Shown: piece after piece, positions 1 to 9,300 of the stretch
How the letters are laid out: the number at the start of each line of letters is the position of its first letter
How positions within the stretch are numbered: the stretch's first letter is position 1
NCBI GenBank assembly: GCA_020247545.1
Contig: JADCIX010000020.1
Location: 19,990 to 83,989 of the forward strand
DNA from: Rhodocyclaceae bacterium
GTDB lineage: Bacteria > Pseudomonadota > Gammaproteobacteria > Burkholderiales > Usitatibacteraceae
DNA length: 64,000 nt
Direction: 5' to 3'
Program-made: the position numbers and the translations under genes
The notes under the pieces: model-generated
What the model saw: the letters and a program-made list of their open reading frames with translations, nothing else
Told to the model about the DNA's origin: nothing
Databases searched by the model: none

Positions 1-1035
1 TCCGACATCCCAAGCGTTGACCTCAGACATGTTGAAATGATCAGAAGCGAACGCCGTTAGCTCCTGCCAATCCTGCTCGGCGAACGGCCGCGACTTGGAC
101 GCCATCTCGTTCAAGAAATTGACGACGTCACCCGGTGTTTCTGCCATCTTTGCGGACAGTGAGACTTCAGCGTAGTTCTTGTAGCCCAGCAAAGAGGCAG
201 ACTCTTTGCGTAGCTCGAGAATGCGTTTGATCACCGCACTGTTGTCCCACTCGATTTTTGCGCCAAGCTCAGATGCTCTTGTGACATAGGCGCGGTACAT
301 CAGCTCCCGCAGCGGCTGATGGTCGGCGTATTGCATCACAGGCATGTAAGACGGTGCCTGCAATGTGAACTTCCAACCGGCCTGACCATCGGCTTTGGCA
401 GATTCGCTTGCCGCTTGGATTACATCTGCGGGGAGCCCCGCCAACTCGGATTGGTCAACGACTACATGTCCAAACGCATTCGTTGCATCCAGCACGTTAT
501 CGTTGAACTTCGACATCAGCGTCGAGAGCTCTTCTTGAATAGCTTGGAACTTCGCTTTCTTTTCCGCACTCAACTCAGCGCCACCTAAGCGAAAGTCACG
601 AATCTCGTTGTCGAGGGCTCGAATTTGCGCCGCGGTGAGGTCACCCCCAAAGTCGCCGACCGGCGTGCCGTTTGCGGCAAATGTGTCTGAAGATGTCCGT
701 ATTTGCTTGTACTTTGTGAACAGCGCCTCGTTCTGCGAAAGCTGTGTCCAGAACTGTGTGATGGTCGGCAACATGCCGTTGTACGCGTCACGCAGCGCCG
801 GAGAGTTCACCACCGCGTTTAGATGCCCCACCACGCCCCAAGCGCGTCCCAACTTCTCCGTGACATCGTCAATCGGTGTCACCACGTTGGCCCAGGTGGG
901 CGCTTCATTCGCAGCGGTGACTTGCCCCACCACCCGTTCTGCATCTGCGATTAACTCGTCGATGGCGGGCTTCACAAGTTCGGGGGAAAAAGAATGAAAT
1001 TTGGGCAGTCCTGCAAAATCAAGAAGTGAATTCAT
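1..1035 (-). CDS. prlC: Oligopeptidase A (M3 metallopeptidase), N-terminal part
   Basis: The minus-strand frame is open from an ATG at 1035 to the left edge, giving 345 codons. The translation begins MNSLLDFAGLPKFHSFSPE and reads like the helical N-terminal half of the oligopeptidase A family. Members are cytosolic zinc endopeptidases that degrade short peptides, including cleaved signal peptides. The catalytic HExxH lies in the C-terminal half of the family and would be outside the window, so activity cannot be judged. The gene is co-directional with the pyr operon, about 50 bp downstream of pyrC'. Other M3 subfamilies are possible, but the N-terminal pattern fits PrlC best. Confidence 0.85.
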   Translation of the reverse strand, partial: MNSLLDFAGLPKFHSFSPELVKPAIDELIADAERVVGQVTAANEAPTWANVVTPIDDVTEKLGRAWGVVGHLNAVVNSPALRDAYNGMLPTITQFWTQLSQNEALFTKYKQIRTSSDTFAANGTPVGDFGGDLTAAQIRALDNEIRDFRLGGAELSAEKKAKFQAIQEELSTLMSKFNDNVLDATNAFGHVVVDQSELAGLPADVIQAASESAKADGQAGWKFTLQAPSYMPVMQYADHQPLRELMYRAYVTRASELGAKIEWDNSAVIKRILELRKESASLLGYKNYAEVSLSAKMAETPGDVVNFLNEMASKSRPFAEQDWQELTAFASDHFNMSEVNAWDVG

Positions 1036-1087
1036 CGCGCGCCCATCCAGTGCGTTATGGTGTGAATCGAAAAAACCAGGGAGCGAC

Positions 1088-2374
1088 TTATGCTGTGTAA
1101 ACGATGCGCCCTGCACAAATTGTATGCGTAACCTTGCCCTGCATTTCACGGGCCAGATATGGTGTGTTCTTCCCCTGCGAGACCAGGGTTTCACGGGTGA
1201 CGGCCCAAAATGCGCGCGGATCGAAAATACAAACGTCAGCTGGCGCTCCTGCAATAAATCGCCCTTGAGACTTACCGAGTACCTCTGCGGCATTGACGGT
1301 GATTCTTGCAAGTGCGGTTGGCAAGGGGACGTTTGCATGCTCGGCCCACTTTAGCGTTAGCGGCAGCAGCATTTCGAGGCCCGAGGCACCGGGCGTGGCT
1401 TCGCCGAACGGCACATTTTTTTCGTCTTCGTCGGTCGGCGTGTGATCCGAGCAAATGGCGTTGATTGTTCCGTCGATCACACCAGCAGACAATGCATCCC
1501 GATCCGAGGGCGAACGCAGCGGTGGGGAAAAACGATACTGCGAATCAAAGTAACCAATATCGCGATCGGTGAGCAGCAGGTGGTGGATACCCACGTCGGC
1601 TGTCAGCGGCAAACCTTCGCCCTTTGCTCGACGCACGAGCTCAACACCAGCCGCAGAAGAAAGCCGCGCCAGATGGACCCGCGCTCTGGTCTCGCGCATC
1701 AGGGTTGTGATGGTGGCAATTGCAACCGTTTCTGCACTAGACGGAATACCCGCAAGACCTAACCGCGATGCAACTTCCCCATCATGCGCAATACCGCCAC
1801 GCGCGAGAAATGCATTTTCGGGCCGTAGCCAGATGGTGAAACCATAAGTTGCAGCGTACTGCATCGCGCGATACAACACACTCGTATCAACAATCGGTCG
1901 ATCCGCTTGAAAGAAACCGATGCAGCCAGCCTCGGCTAGCTCGAGCATTTCGGCTAATTTTTCCCCCTTCAGACCCGCCGTCAACGCACCAAGCGGGTAA
2001 ATGCGGGCTTGATTCAGCGTCCAGCCACGACGCTTCAGCATTTCCACCAAGCCCGGCTCATCAAGCACCGGCTCGGTGTCGGGCGGGCACACGAGCGAAG
2101 TGACCCCTCCGGCTGAAGCCGCCATGAGTTCTGACTCGAGTGTTGCCTTATGTTCATAACCAGGCTCTCTAAGGCGCGCGCACAAATCAACCAAGCCCGG
2201 GGCGACGACCTTGCCCGCAGCATCGATGACTTTATCGGCCACAAAACCACTCGGCGCTTCGTTGCCCACTGAAGAAACAATGGCGTCCTCAATGTACAAA
2301 TTGACGTGTTCATCACGAGCGTTGATACCAATGGAGGGATCAATCAGGCGTCCATTTCGAATCTCTAGTTTCAT
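1088..2374 (-). CDS. pyrC': Dihydroorotase-like protein PyrC' (probably non-catalytic)
   Basis: The protein has 428 residues and the amidohydrolase fold of long-type dihydroorotases. Its ATG overlaps the pyrB stop as ATGA, so the two are translationally coupled. In active enzymes the motif after 'GLVD' is HxH and binds zinc. Here residues 63-72 read [10 protein letters not shown], so the two histidines are Cys65 and Arg67. The later histidine in the 'HLS' strand is also replaced (VHLARLSSA), while the DHTP motif near the C-terminus remains. In pseudomonads an inactive PyrC' of this kind is needed to assemble aspartate transcarbamoylase. The sequence and the pyrB neighbour support that structural role. 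A catalytic dihydroorotase should then be encoded elsewhere. Confidence 0.9.
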   Translation of the reverse strand: MKLEIRNGRLIDPSIGINARDEHVNLYIEDAIVSSVGNEAPSGFVADKVIDAAGKVVAPGLVDLCARLREPGYEHKATLESELMAASAGGVTSLVCPPDTEPVLDEPGLVEMLKRRGWTLNQARIYPLGALTAGLKGEKLAEMLELAEAGCIGFFQADRPIVDTSVLYRAMQYAATYGFTIWLRPENAFLARGGIAHDGEVASRLGLAGIPSSAETVAIATITTLMRETRARVHLARLSSAAGVELVRRAKGEGLPLTADVGIHHLLLTDRDIGYFDSQYRFSPPLRSPSDRDALSAGVIDGTINAICSDHTPTDEDEKNVPFGEATPGASGLEMLLPLTLKWAEHANVPLPTALARITVNAAEVLGKSQGRFIAGAPADVCIFDPRAFWAVTRETLVSQGKNTPYLAREMQGKVTHTICAGRIVYTA

Positions 2375-3348
2375 GCGGACTCTCCCCGGCCTGCACCGAC
2401 CATCGACATCACTGCCATCCGCACCGCGATGCCAAACGTGACCTGCGGCAGTATCACCGCCTGCCTGCCATCCGCAATCGTGGATTCAATCTCGACCCCA
2501 CGATTCATTGGACCAGGGTGCATCACAATCGCATCGGGCTTGGCGCGTGCGAGTTTTTCTGCGGTCAACCCATAACTCTTGAAAAACTCCTGTGCGCTGG
2601 GCAGCAGCGGGCCTTCCATACGTTCGTTTTGCAAGCGCAACATCATCACCACGTCGCAGCCCTCGATGCCGCGCATCATGTCGTGATGCACTGACACACC
2701 CATCCGCTCACATTCCGTTGGGATCAAAGTCTTCGGCCCGATCACCCGCACATCCGGGCAGCCGAGTGTGGTTAGCGCATGAATTCCCGAGCGCGCAACC
2801 CGCGAATGCAGGATATCGCCGACGATGGCAACGCTTAAATTGTGAAAGGACTTTTTGTAGTGCCGGATCGTATACATATCGAGCAGGCCCTGCGTCGGGT
2901 GGGCGTGGCGCCCGTCCCCGGCGTTAATGACGGCCACGTTCGGCCGGACTGCGTTGACATGCTTAGCGATTAAGTGCGCCGCGCCTGACTGTGCATGTCG
3001 CACGACGAACATGTCTGCATCCATCGCGATCAGGTTATCGATCGTGTCAACCAGCGACTCACCCTTGGAAGTTGACGAGGCGTTGATGTTGAGATTGATG
3101 ACGTCGGCCGAAAGGCGTTTTGCGGCGATCTCAAAAGTGGTCCGGGTGCGCGTGGAGTTTTCAAAAAACAAATTGAAGACCGACTTTCCGCGCAGTAGCG
3201 GCACCTTTTTCACCTCGCGATCACCAACGGAGACAAACTGATCGGCGGTATCGAGAATGTTTTCGATGATGGCCTTGGGCAGACCCTCTGTGGTGAGTAG
3301 GTGTCTGAGTCTTTTGTCAGGCGTCAGTTGGGGATTCACAGTCAACAT
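2371..3348 (-). CDS. pyrB: Aspartate carbamoyltransferase catalytic chain
   Basis: PyrB makes N-carbamoyl-aspartate from carbamoyl phosphate and aspartate, the committed step of pyrimidine synthesis. The carbamoyl-phosphate loop STRTRTTFE, the HAQSGA segment and HPTQGLLD are all present in family order, and about 325 residues is normal. I chose the ATG at 3348, which has AAGG 8 bases upstream. The open frame extends back to a TTG at 3369 that overlaps the pyrR stop but has no usable ribosome-binding site. The gene lies between pyrR and pyrC' and is expected to form a complex with PyrC'. No regulatory chain gene pyrI is nearby. Confidence 0.95.
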   Translation of the reverse strand: MLTVNPQLTPDKRLRHLLTTEGLPKAIIENILDTADQFVSVGDREVKKVPLLRGKSVFNLFFENSTRTRTTFEIAAKRLSADVINLNINASSTSKGESLVDTIDNLIAMDADMFVVRHAQSGAAHLIAKHVNAVRPNVAVINAGDGRHAHPTQGLLDMYTIRHYKKSFHNLSVAIVGDILHSRVARSGIHALTTLGCPDVRVIGPKTLIPTECERMGVSVHHDMMRGIEGCDVVMMLRLQNERMEGPLLPSAQEFFKSYGLTAEKLARAKPDAIVMHPGPMNRGVEIESTIADGRQAVILPQVTFGIAVRMAVMSMVGAGRGESA

Positions 3349-3365
3349 CCGGTTTACCTTGTCTT

Positions 3366-3848
3366 TCAACCTTCAAGAATTTCGAATCGCAGCGCACCAC
3401 CCGTATTGGTGAGTTCGAGTTTCTGCGAGCCCGCCAGCGGCATTGTGATCGCAATGTAATCCGCCTGCACTGGCAGCTCACGCCCACCGCGATCGACCAG
3501 CGCCGCGAGCTTCACGCTGGCTGGTCGCCCAAAATCAAACAGCTCGTTGAGAGCGGCGCGGACCGTGCGCCCGGATTGAAGCACATCATCGACCAGCAGA
3601 ATATGTTGGCCATTAACATCAAAGCCAAATTCCGTCTTGTTCTTCTGCGGATGTAAACCGCGGGTTGCGTAATCGTCGCGGTGCAACGTGACCGCGACGC
3701 GACCAACCCGTGTGGCACCGATCTTGGCGGCGAGTTTATCCGCCACCCAAACACCACCCGTATGGATACCAACGACACCAATATCTGGCGTGGTATTTCC
3801 GATTTTCTCAGCCAGTACGGTGATCAGCTGTTCCGCATCAAGCTGCAT
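3366..3848 (-). CDS. pyrR: PyrR-type pyrimidine regulator / uracil phosphoribosyltransferase
   Basis: The protein has 160 residues and a type I phosphoribosyltransferase fold. The PRPP loop reads [13 protein letters not shown], and the upstream 'GIHTGG' matches the PyrR family. In Gram-positive bacteria PyrR binds pyr mRNA. In pseudomonads and betaproteobacteria it sits at the head of pyrRBC' and is thought to modulate the pyrimidine operon. The ATG at 3848 was chosen because AGGGGGA lies just upstream. A start at 3878 is in frame but has no Shine-Dalgarno and would overlap yqgF further. The gene overlaps the end of yqgF by 11 bp. No pyr attenuator was recognised. Confidence 0.9.
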   Translation of the reverse strand: MQLDAEQLITVLAEKIGNTTPDIGVVGIHTGGVWVADKLAAKIGATRVGRVAVTLHRDDYATRGLHPQKNKTEFGFDVNGQHILLVDDVLQSGRTVRAALNELFDFGRPASVKLAALVDRGGRELPVQADYIAITMPLAGSQKLELTNTGGALRFEILEG

Positions 3849-4329
3849 GGTTTGTGTCCCCCTGTGCCTGCACTGCATATTCGTTCAGCCACGATTGCAA
3901 AATCACTGCCGCCGCGAACGCGTCAAGTTTGTCCTTTTGCTCTCGACCCGTAATGCCCCTCTCAACAAGCTGCCGCGAGGCCTCGGTAGAGCTTAGCGTT
4001 TCGTCCACGTAGACCACAGGTCGCTTGAAATTTTCTTGCAAACGATTGCCGAATTTTTTCGCCAGGTGTGCAATTTTGTGCGGCTGGTCGTCCGCGTGGC
4101 GCGGCTGTCCGACGACAAACTGATCCGGCTGCCATTCATTAAAGAGTTTTGCGATCGCCGCAAGCCGATCGACATTTGATGCGGCGTGGATAGTGGTCAA
4201 TGGTGCGGCTAAGCCAATGCTCACGTTGCCGGTTGCGACACCAATACGTCTCTCGCCAAAATCAAAACCCATGACTGTGGAGTGCTCTGTCAACCCTGAC
4301 TTAATTCCCAACTGCGCGGCGCTGCTCAA
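3838..4329 (-). CDS. yqgF: YqgF/RuvX family Holliday-junction resolvase-like protein
   Basis: The RNase H-like fold is shown by MGFDFGERRIGVA near the N-terminus, VVGQPRHADD in the middle, VYVDETLSS, and KDKLDAFAAAVIL near the C-terminus. These carry the acidic residues of the family. YqgF is linked to 16S rRNA 5' processing in Escherichia coli and was first proposed as a resolvase. The reported start is a TTG whose first bases overlap the algH stop, with GGTGGGG just upstream. An ATG at 4272, exactly at the conserved MGFDFG, is the alternative. The yqgE-yqgF-pyrR order is conserved in beta- and gammaproteobacteria. Confidence 0.92.
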   Translation of the reverse strand: MSSAAQLGIKSGLTEHSTVMGFDFGERRIGVATGNVSIGLAAPLTTIHAASNVDRLAAIAKLFNEWQPDQFVVGQPRHADDQPHKIAHLAKKFGNRLQENFKRPVVYVDETLSSTEASRQLVERGITGREQKDKLDAFAAAVILQSWLNEYAVQAQGDTNHAA

Positions 4330-4886
4330 GCGTGCCCCACCGTATCCGACAACATCGCCGGATGGAACCCCAGCTTTTGCATTGCCGCCAGCAGCTTGTC
4401 TTCGGGGGGAAGGTCGAAAATCAAATTTGCATCCGCCTCAACCGTCAGCCAGCCGTTTCGCTTAATTTCTTCTTCAAGCTGGCCCGGCGACCATCCCGCG
4501 TACCCTAACGTCACGAGCACGCGGTTGGGGCCTTCGCCGCGGGCGATGGCTTCCAAGATATCCTTCGACGTCGTCATGCCGATATCCTCATCAATCTTCA
4601 GGGTCGAGTTCCAGTCACCCAGCGGTTGATGCAGGACAAAACCACATTCGACTTTCACAGGGCCGCCGAAATGGACCGCGTCGTATTTCACGGCGTCATC
4701 TTCGAGGGCAATATTGACCTGCTCAAATAGGTGGCCGACCGTGATATCGATCGGCTTATTAATGACCAACCCAATCGCACCTTTGTCCGAATGCTCACAG
4801 ATGTAAGTCAGCGTTTTGGAAAAATGCGGGTCAGCCATGCCGGGCATGGCGATTAAAAAATGGTTGGTCAAATTGATGGTTTCCAT
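4326..4886 (-). CDS. yqgE: UPF0301 protein, YqgE/AlgH family
   Basis: The translation METINLTNHFLIAMPGMADP, followed by a GLVINKP segment and HFGGPV, is the UPF0301 signature, and 186 residues is the usual length. AlgH is a regulator of alginate genes in Pseudomonas by genetics, but its biochemical role is unknown. The frame opens one codon earlier with TTG at 4889, and the ATG at 4886 is preferred. The gene is the first of the yqgE-yqgF-pyrR-pyrB-pyrC' run and is divergent from the photolyase gene, with about 70 bp between them. Confidence 0.93.
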   Translation of the reverse strand: METINLTNHFLIAMPGMADPHFSKTLTYICEHSDKGAIGLVINKPIDITVGHLFEQVNIALEDDAVKYDAVHFGGPVKVECGFVLHQPLGDWNSTLKIDEDIGMTTSKDILEAIARGEGPNRVLVTLGYAGWSPGQLEEEIKRNGWLTVEADANLIFDLPPEDKLLAAMQKLGFHPAMLSDTVGHA

Positions 4887-4957
4887 CAAAATGAAATTTT
4901 ACGTGAATCCCCCTATGCGCGCCAGCGTTTTGGCGCATTGCTGACAAGAAATCTCCT

Positions 4958-6382
4958 ATGAAAAGTGTCTTGTTCTGGTTTCGGCGCGATCTGCGCGTAG
5001 CTGACAACGCGGGGCTCTATCACGCGCTTGAATCTGGTGGGCGTGTTTACTGCACGTTTATCTTTGACCGCGACATCTTGGACAAACTACCATCCAGGGC
5101 GGATCGGCGGGTCGAATTTATTTGGGAGTCGTTGCAAGAAGTTCACCAACAGCTCGTCGCCAATGGTGGCGGGCTCATCGTACGTCACGCGTCGGCCAAG
5201 AGCGAAATTCCCAAGCTTGCCGCAGAGCTTGGCGTGAATGCGGTGTATACCAACGAGGACTACGAGCCGGCGGCGATCGCGCGTGATCGCGGAGTTGCCC
5301 TGGAACTCAACAAACATTCCATCGGCTTTGAAGCGTTTAAGGACACGGTGGTTTTTGAAAAGAGCGAAGTTCTGACGTTGGCGGGAAAGCCGTTTAGCGT
5401 GTTCACACCCTACAAAAATGCCTGGCTGAAAAAGGTTAGTGATGCGGATCTCAAGCCTTTTCCCAGCGAGCAGCTCCTCGATCGGCTAGCACCTGTCGAC
5501 TCTCCCGCCGCCATGCCCTCATTGGCATCGATGGGTTTCGAGACGACTAACATCAAATCGATACTGACATGCGGCATGTCGGGTGCTGCGCAACTTAGGG
5601 ACGACTTCATTAACCGTATCGCGGACTACAAAGATGCCCGCGACTTTCCAGCGGTCAAAGGCGTCTCGTATCTGAGTACACATAATCGCTTTGGCACCAT
5701 TTCCATCCGCGAGCTGGCGACGGTCGCGCACGCAGAAACGGTGCGCCGCAAGAACATCGGCGCGGAGACATGGCTCGCAGAGCTCATTTGGCGCGACTTC
5801 TATTTTCAGATCCTCTGGCATTCACCACACGCGGCTGTCAGCGCCTACAAGCCCGAATATGATCAGCTCGCATGGCAAAACGACCAAGAACTGTTCGCCG
5901 CGTGGTGCGAAGCGCGTACCGGGTATCCGATTATTGACGCGGCCATGCGCCAGCTCAACCAAACCGGTTATATGCACAATCGGCTGCGAATGATCGTGGC
6001 AAGCTTCTTGACCAAGGATTTGTTGATCGATTGGCGCTGGGGCGAAAAATACTTCGCCGACAACCTCAACGACTTTGACCTTTCGGCAAACAACGGCGGC
6101 TGGCAGTGGGCGGCTTCGACGGGTTGTGATGCGCAGCCTTACTTTCGGATATTCAACCCGATCACACAGAGTGAGCGGTTTGATCCAAAGGGTAAGTTCA
6201 TCCGTCGCTACATTCCCGAGCTTTCCAACCTGCCGGATAAATTTATCCACGCACCTTGGACCCTGCCCCCGATGGACGCACAAGCGACCAACTTTGTATT
6301 GGGCCGCGACTACCCAGCGCCGATTGTCGATCACGCTCTGCAGCGCGAAAAGGCGTTGGCGATGTACAAAGCGGTGCGCTAA
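4958..6382 (+). CDS. phrB: Deoxyribodipyrimidine photolyase (CPD photolyase, class I)
   Basis: This 474-residue flavoprotein is expected to repair cyclobutane pyrimidine dimers using light. The N-terminus (LFWFRRDLRVADN) is the antenna-binding photolyase domain. The C-terminal FAD domain has the WRWGEKYF, NNGGWQWAASTG and FRIFNP segments, including the Trp-rich electron-transfer region. The length matches class I enzymes. A cryptochrome cannot be excluded from sequence alone, but the DNA-photolyase motifs are complete. It appears to be a single gene with its own promoter in the 70-bp gap before it. Confidence 0.95.
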   Translation: MKSVLFWFRRDLRVADNAGLYHALESGGRVYCTFIFDRDILDKLPSRADRRVEFIWESLQEVHQQLVANGGGLIVRHASAKSEIPKLAAELGVNAVYTNEDYEPAAIARDRGVALELNKHSIGFEAFKDTVVFEKSEVLTLAGKPFSVFTPYKNAWLKKVSDADLKPFPSEQLLDRLAPVDSPAAMPSLASMGFETTNIKSILTCGMSGAAQLRDDFINRIADYKDARDFPAVKGVSYLSTHNRFGTISIRELATVAHAETVRRKNIGAETWLAELIWRDFYFQILWHSPHAAVSAYKPEYDQLAWQNDQELFAAWCEARTGYPIIDAAMRQLNQTGYMHNRLRMIVASFLTKDLLIDWRWGEKYFADNLNDFDLSANNGGWQWAASTGCDAQPYFRIFNPITQSERFDPKGKFIRRYIPELSNLPDKFIHAPWTLPPMDAQATNFVLGRDYPAPIVDHALQREKALAMYKAVR

Positions 6383-6552
6383 ACCTGTTCGCCTCTCGCA
6401 AGGAGGCGACTCCTTGAGGAGCGATTGTTTCAGTCCGGCGGAAGCAATGCAGCTGAACCACTCTCCCGTGTTCGCGTCTATAGGCTTACGCTAGCGCACT
6501 CTCGCTATGTCTACCTTGACTGTCAACGTTTTCACCTCTAAGGCCATCTGCG

Positions 6553-8280
6553 ATGCCCCATGAAATCAATCTCATCAGCACGATCGCCGTAGGCCTTGGT
6601 TTAGCCATGGTGTTTGGCTACATTGCGGCGAGGCTAAAGGTTCCACCGCTGGTCGGCTACCTGATCGCCGGAATACTCATCGGCCCGCACACGCCGGGAT
6701 TCACGGCGGATGTAGGCTTGGCGACACAACTCGCGGAAATCGGCGTGATGTTGCTCATGTTTGGTGTTGGTTTGCATTTTTCTCTTGGCGACCTGATGTC
6801 GGTCAAACGTATCGCCATTCCCGGTGCGATCGTGCAAATGTTTGTTGCAACCCTGCTCGGCGCGAGTATGGCTATTTGGTGGGGGTGGTCGCCGGGCGCG
6901 GCCGTGGTGTTTGGTATCGCGTTGTCGGTCGCCAGCACAGTTGTGTTGCTCAAGGCACTCGAAACGCGCGGCCAGCTTGAGTCCGGCAACGGGCGAATCG
7001 CCGTCGGCTGGCTGGTCGTGGAAGACCTCGCAATGGTGATTGTGTTGGTGATGCTGCCGCCGCTAGCGTTTTTGCTGGGCGGCAAAGCGCCTGTCATCGC
7101 TTCAACTGCCGCCGGGGATGTCTCAAATGTGTGGAGCATACTCGGCATTACGCTGCTGAAGGTCGCAGCGTTCGTTGCACTGATGTTGGTGGTCGGGCGC
7201 AAGCTGTTTCCACGCATTCTGTGGGCAGTCGCGGCGGTTGGTTCACGCGAGTTATTCACCTTATGCGTGATCGCCGCCGCGCTGGGTATCGCCTTCGGTG
7301 CGGCGGCGCTATTCGGTGTGTCGTTTGCCCTGGGCGCTTTTTTCGCGGGCATGGTGCTGCGTGAGTCCCCCCTGAGTCACCGCGCAGCGGAAGAATCGCT
7401 ACCGTTGCGCGACGCGTTCTCGGTGTTGTTCTTCGTGTCGGTCGGTATGTTGTTCGACTGGAGGATTTTGATCGAACAGCCGTTAAAAGTTCTTGGCGTG
7501 GTCGCGATCATCATGCTGGGCAAAACCGTTGCAGCCGTCCTGCTGGTGCTTCTGTTGCGATACCCACTCAACACAGCACTGACGGTCGGCGTCAGCCTGG
7601 CCCAGATCGGCGAGTTTTCGTTCATTTTGATCGGGCTGTCGGTGACGTTGCAAATCGTGCCGCCGGTCGGTCAAAGCTTGGTGCTTGCCGGCGCGCTGAT
7701 TTCCATTGCCTGCAACTCGCTGCTCTTTGCCGCGATCGAGCCTGCTCAAGCATGGATTCGCGCACGTTCATTTCTTGCACGGCGCCTCGAACGTCCGGCC
7801 GACCCACTGGCGGCGCTACCCATGGACACCCCGCACTCACACCTGAGTGGGCAGGTTGTAATTGTGGGGTACGGTCGAGTCGGCCGTCGCATCGGTGAGG
7901 CGCTTGCGGCAAACGGGATGTTCTTCGTGGTCGTCGAACAACAACGCGAGGTGGTTGAGGCGTTGCGTGCGCAGGGTATTGACGCCGTAAGCGGCGACGC
8001 GAATGACCCCTTGGCACTGGTTCAGGCGCATGTAGCGCGCGCGGCGGCACTGGTGATCGCCACGCCCGATACGCGGCAGGTTCGCAAAATGGTTGAAATT
8101 GCGCGCACGTTGAACCCCAATATCGAGATCGTCATTCGGGTTGATTTCGGCGCAGGCAGCGAAGAGGAGGCAAGCCTGCTCACGCGTGAACGCGCAGGCA
8201 CGGTGTTTGTCGCCGAACGTGAACTGGCTAACAGCATGGCTGAACACTTGATCACCTATCTCAGGACCAGGCGGACATAG
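6553..8280 (+). CDS. ybaL: CPA2 monovalent cation:proton antiporter with RCK domain (YbaL/Kef type)
   Basis: The 575-residue protein has about 12 hydrophobic segments over residues 1-400, starting with the CPA2 pattern VPPLVGYLIAGILIGP. A cytoplasmic TrkA-N/RCK domain follows, with the Rossmann loop VIVGYGRVGRRIGE near residue 435. The arrangement matches YbaL and KefB/KefC potassium efflux proteins, where ligand or NAD binding to the RCK domain gates K+/H+ exchange. There is no kefF/kefG-like subunit beside it, which favours YbaL over KefB/C. The 170-bp upstream gap has a short CGCCTC/GAGGCG hairpin after phrB but no clear U-tract. Confidence 0.88.
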   Translation: MPHEINLISTIAVGLGLAMVFGYIAARLKVPPLVGYLIAGILIGPHTPGFTADVGLATQLAEIGVMLLMFGVGLHFSLGDLMSVKRIAIPGAIVQMFVATLLGASMAIWWGWSPGAAVVFGIALSVASTVVLLKALETRGQLESGNGRIAVGWLVVEDLAMVIVLVMLPPLAFLLGGKAPVIASTAAGDVSNVWSILGITLLKVAAFVALMLVVGRKLFPRILWAVAAVGSRELFTLCVIAAALGIAFGAAALFGVSFALGAFFAGMVLRESPLSHRAAEESLPLRDAFSVLFFVSVGMLFDWRILIEQPLKVLGVVAIIMLGKTVAAVLLVLLLRYPLNTALTVGVSLAQIGEFSFILIGLSVTLQIVPPVGQSLVLAGALISIACNSLLFAAIEPAQAWIRARSFLARRLERPADPLAALPMDTPHSHLSGQVVIVGYGRVGRRIGEALAANGMFFVVVEQQREVVEALRAQGIDAVSGDANDPLALVQAHVARAAALVIATPDTRQVRKMVEIARTLNPNIEIVIRVDFGAGSEEEASLLTRERAGTVFVAERELANSMAEHLITYLRTRRT

Positions 8281-8372
8281 AGCAGTTTGGCGCGCTCCGT
8301 GTTAGCGCCTTGATTGTTGTAGCATGCTCGTTGTGCCTCATTTTTCCTCACCGCTCACCTTCCAAGACATCT

Positions 8373-9233
8373 ATGGCGTCTACCTCCGATAATGAAATTC
8401 AGAACATGGCTTTATTCTGCGATTTCGAGAACGTTGCTATCGGGGTACGCACCGAGCAACATGCCAAATTTGACATCCGTAAGGTGCTAGAGCGATTGCT
8501 TGTCAAAGGAGACATCGTCGTTAAAAAGGCCTATTGTGACTGGGAACGTTACAAGGATTTCAAGAGGGGCATGCACGAGGCGGCATTCGAGCTAATCGAT
8601 ATTCCCAAACGCGAGGATTCGGGCAAAAACTCGGCTGACATTCGTATGGTGGTCGACGCGCTCGACCTTTGTTACACCAAGGCACACGTGGATGCGTTTG
8701 TCATCATCAGCGGCGACTCGGATTTTTCACCACTGGTCAGCAAACTTCGTGAGAACAACAAGATTGTCATTGGTGTCGGTGTGCGCAGCTCAACTGCCGA
8801 TTTGCTGGTGGGAAACTGCGACGAGTTCATCTTTTACGACGACCTGGTGAAGGCGGAGGAGGCACGCAAAAAAGCCTCTGCCAAAAAAGTGGGGGAGGCG
8901 AACGCGAAGAAGCAGCAAGCCAAACGCTCACCGGACAAAAAAGCATCGGCAGATGAGCCTTCTGTACAAGATGCAACAGATGATGCGCGCAGTCTGGAGG
9001 CAATCGAATTAGTAGTCGACACCGTCGAAGCGTTGATGAGCGAAAAAGACTTGGATGCGGTTCACGCGTCAAACGTAAAGCTCGCGCTGAAGCGTCGTCG
9101 TCCTGACTTCGTCGAATCCGCTTTTGGTTACAAAGCGTTTGGCAAAATTTTGGAAGACGCGGAGAAACGCGGCCTGCTCGAAATACACAAGCAGGGCCAA
9201 GCCATGACGGTTTGTTTGCCGCGCTCGCAGTAA
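8373..9233 (+). CDS. NYN-domain (LabA/DUF88-type) putative RNase with C-terminal OST-HTH-like region
   Basis: The 286-residue protein begins MASTSDNEIQNMALFCDFEN. The NYN/PIN-like nuclease fold is indicated by FCDFENV, SADIRMVVDAL and IISGDSDFSPLV, which carry the conserved acidic residues. A Lys/Ala-rich linker (about residues 175-205) joins a C-terminal region resembling an OST-HTH/LOTUS RNA-binding module. Members are predicted metal-dependent RNases, and the substrate is unknown. The frame opens earlier at 8310, but the ATG at 8373 fits the family start. It converges on the arsenic operon across a 40-bp palindrome. Confidence 0.85.
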   Translation: MASTSDNEIQNMALFCDFENVAIGVRTEQHAKFDIRKVLERLLVKGDIVVKKAYCDWERYKDFKRGMHEAAFELIDIPKREDSGKNSADIRMVVDALDLCYTKAHVDAFVIISGDSDFSPLVSKLRENNKIVIGVGVRSSTADLLVGNCDEFIFYDDLVKAEEARKKASAKKVGEANAKKQQAKRSPDKKASADEPSVQDATDDARSLEAIELVVDTVEALMSEKDLDAVHASNVKLALKRRRPDFVESAFGYKAFGKILEDAEKRGLLEIHKQGQAMTVCLPRSQ

Positions 9234-9259
9234 GCAAATTCTGCACAAACTCGCCTATT

Positions 9260-9299
9260 GGCGGGCATTTCCAGCATTTTTTGCCTGAAACTGCCCGTC
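9260..9299. repeat. 40-bp palindromic element, copy 1 (convergent-gene junction)
   Basis: This imperfect 40-bp inverted repeat has outer arms GGCGGGCA and TGCCCGTC and inner arms near CAGCA and TGCCTG around a T-rich loop. It lies between the convergent NYN gene and aqpS. The right arm, TGCCTGAAAnnGCCCGTC, recurs almost unchanged in a second 40-bp copy at 46427-46466, also at a convergent junction. It may be a bidirectional terminator or a dispersed REP-like element. Confidence 0.7.
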
Positions 9300-9300
9300 C

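Noticed and set aside
6383..6420. CGCCTC/GAGGCG hairpin after phrB as a terminator
   Set aside because: The stem is only 6 bp and is not followed by a T-tract.
6657..7352. 231-codon open frame antisense to the antiporter gene
   Set aside because: It overlaps membrane-segment codons of a clear CPA2 antiporter, and its translation is low-complexity Thr/Pro/Ala.
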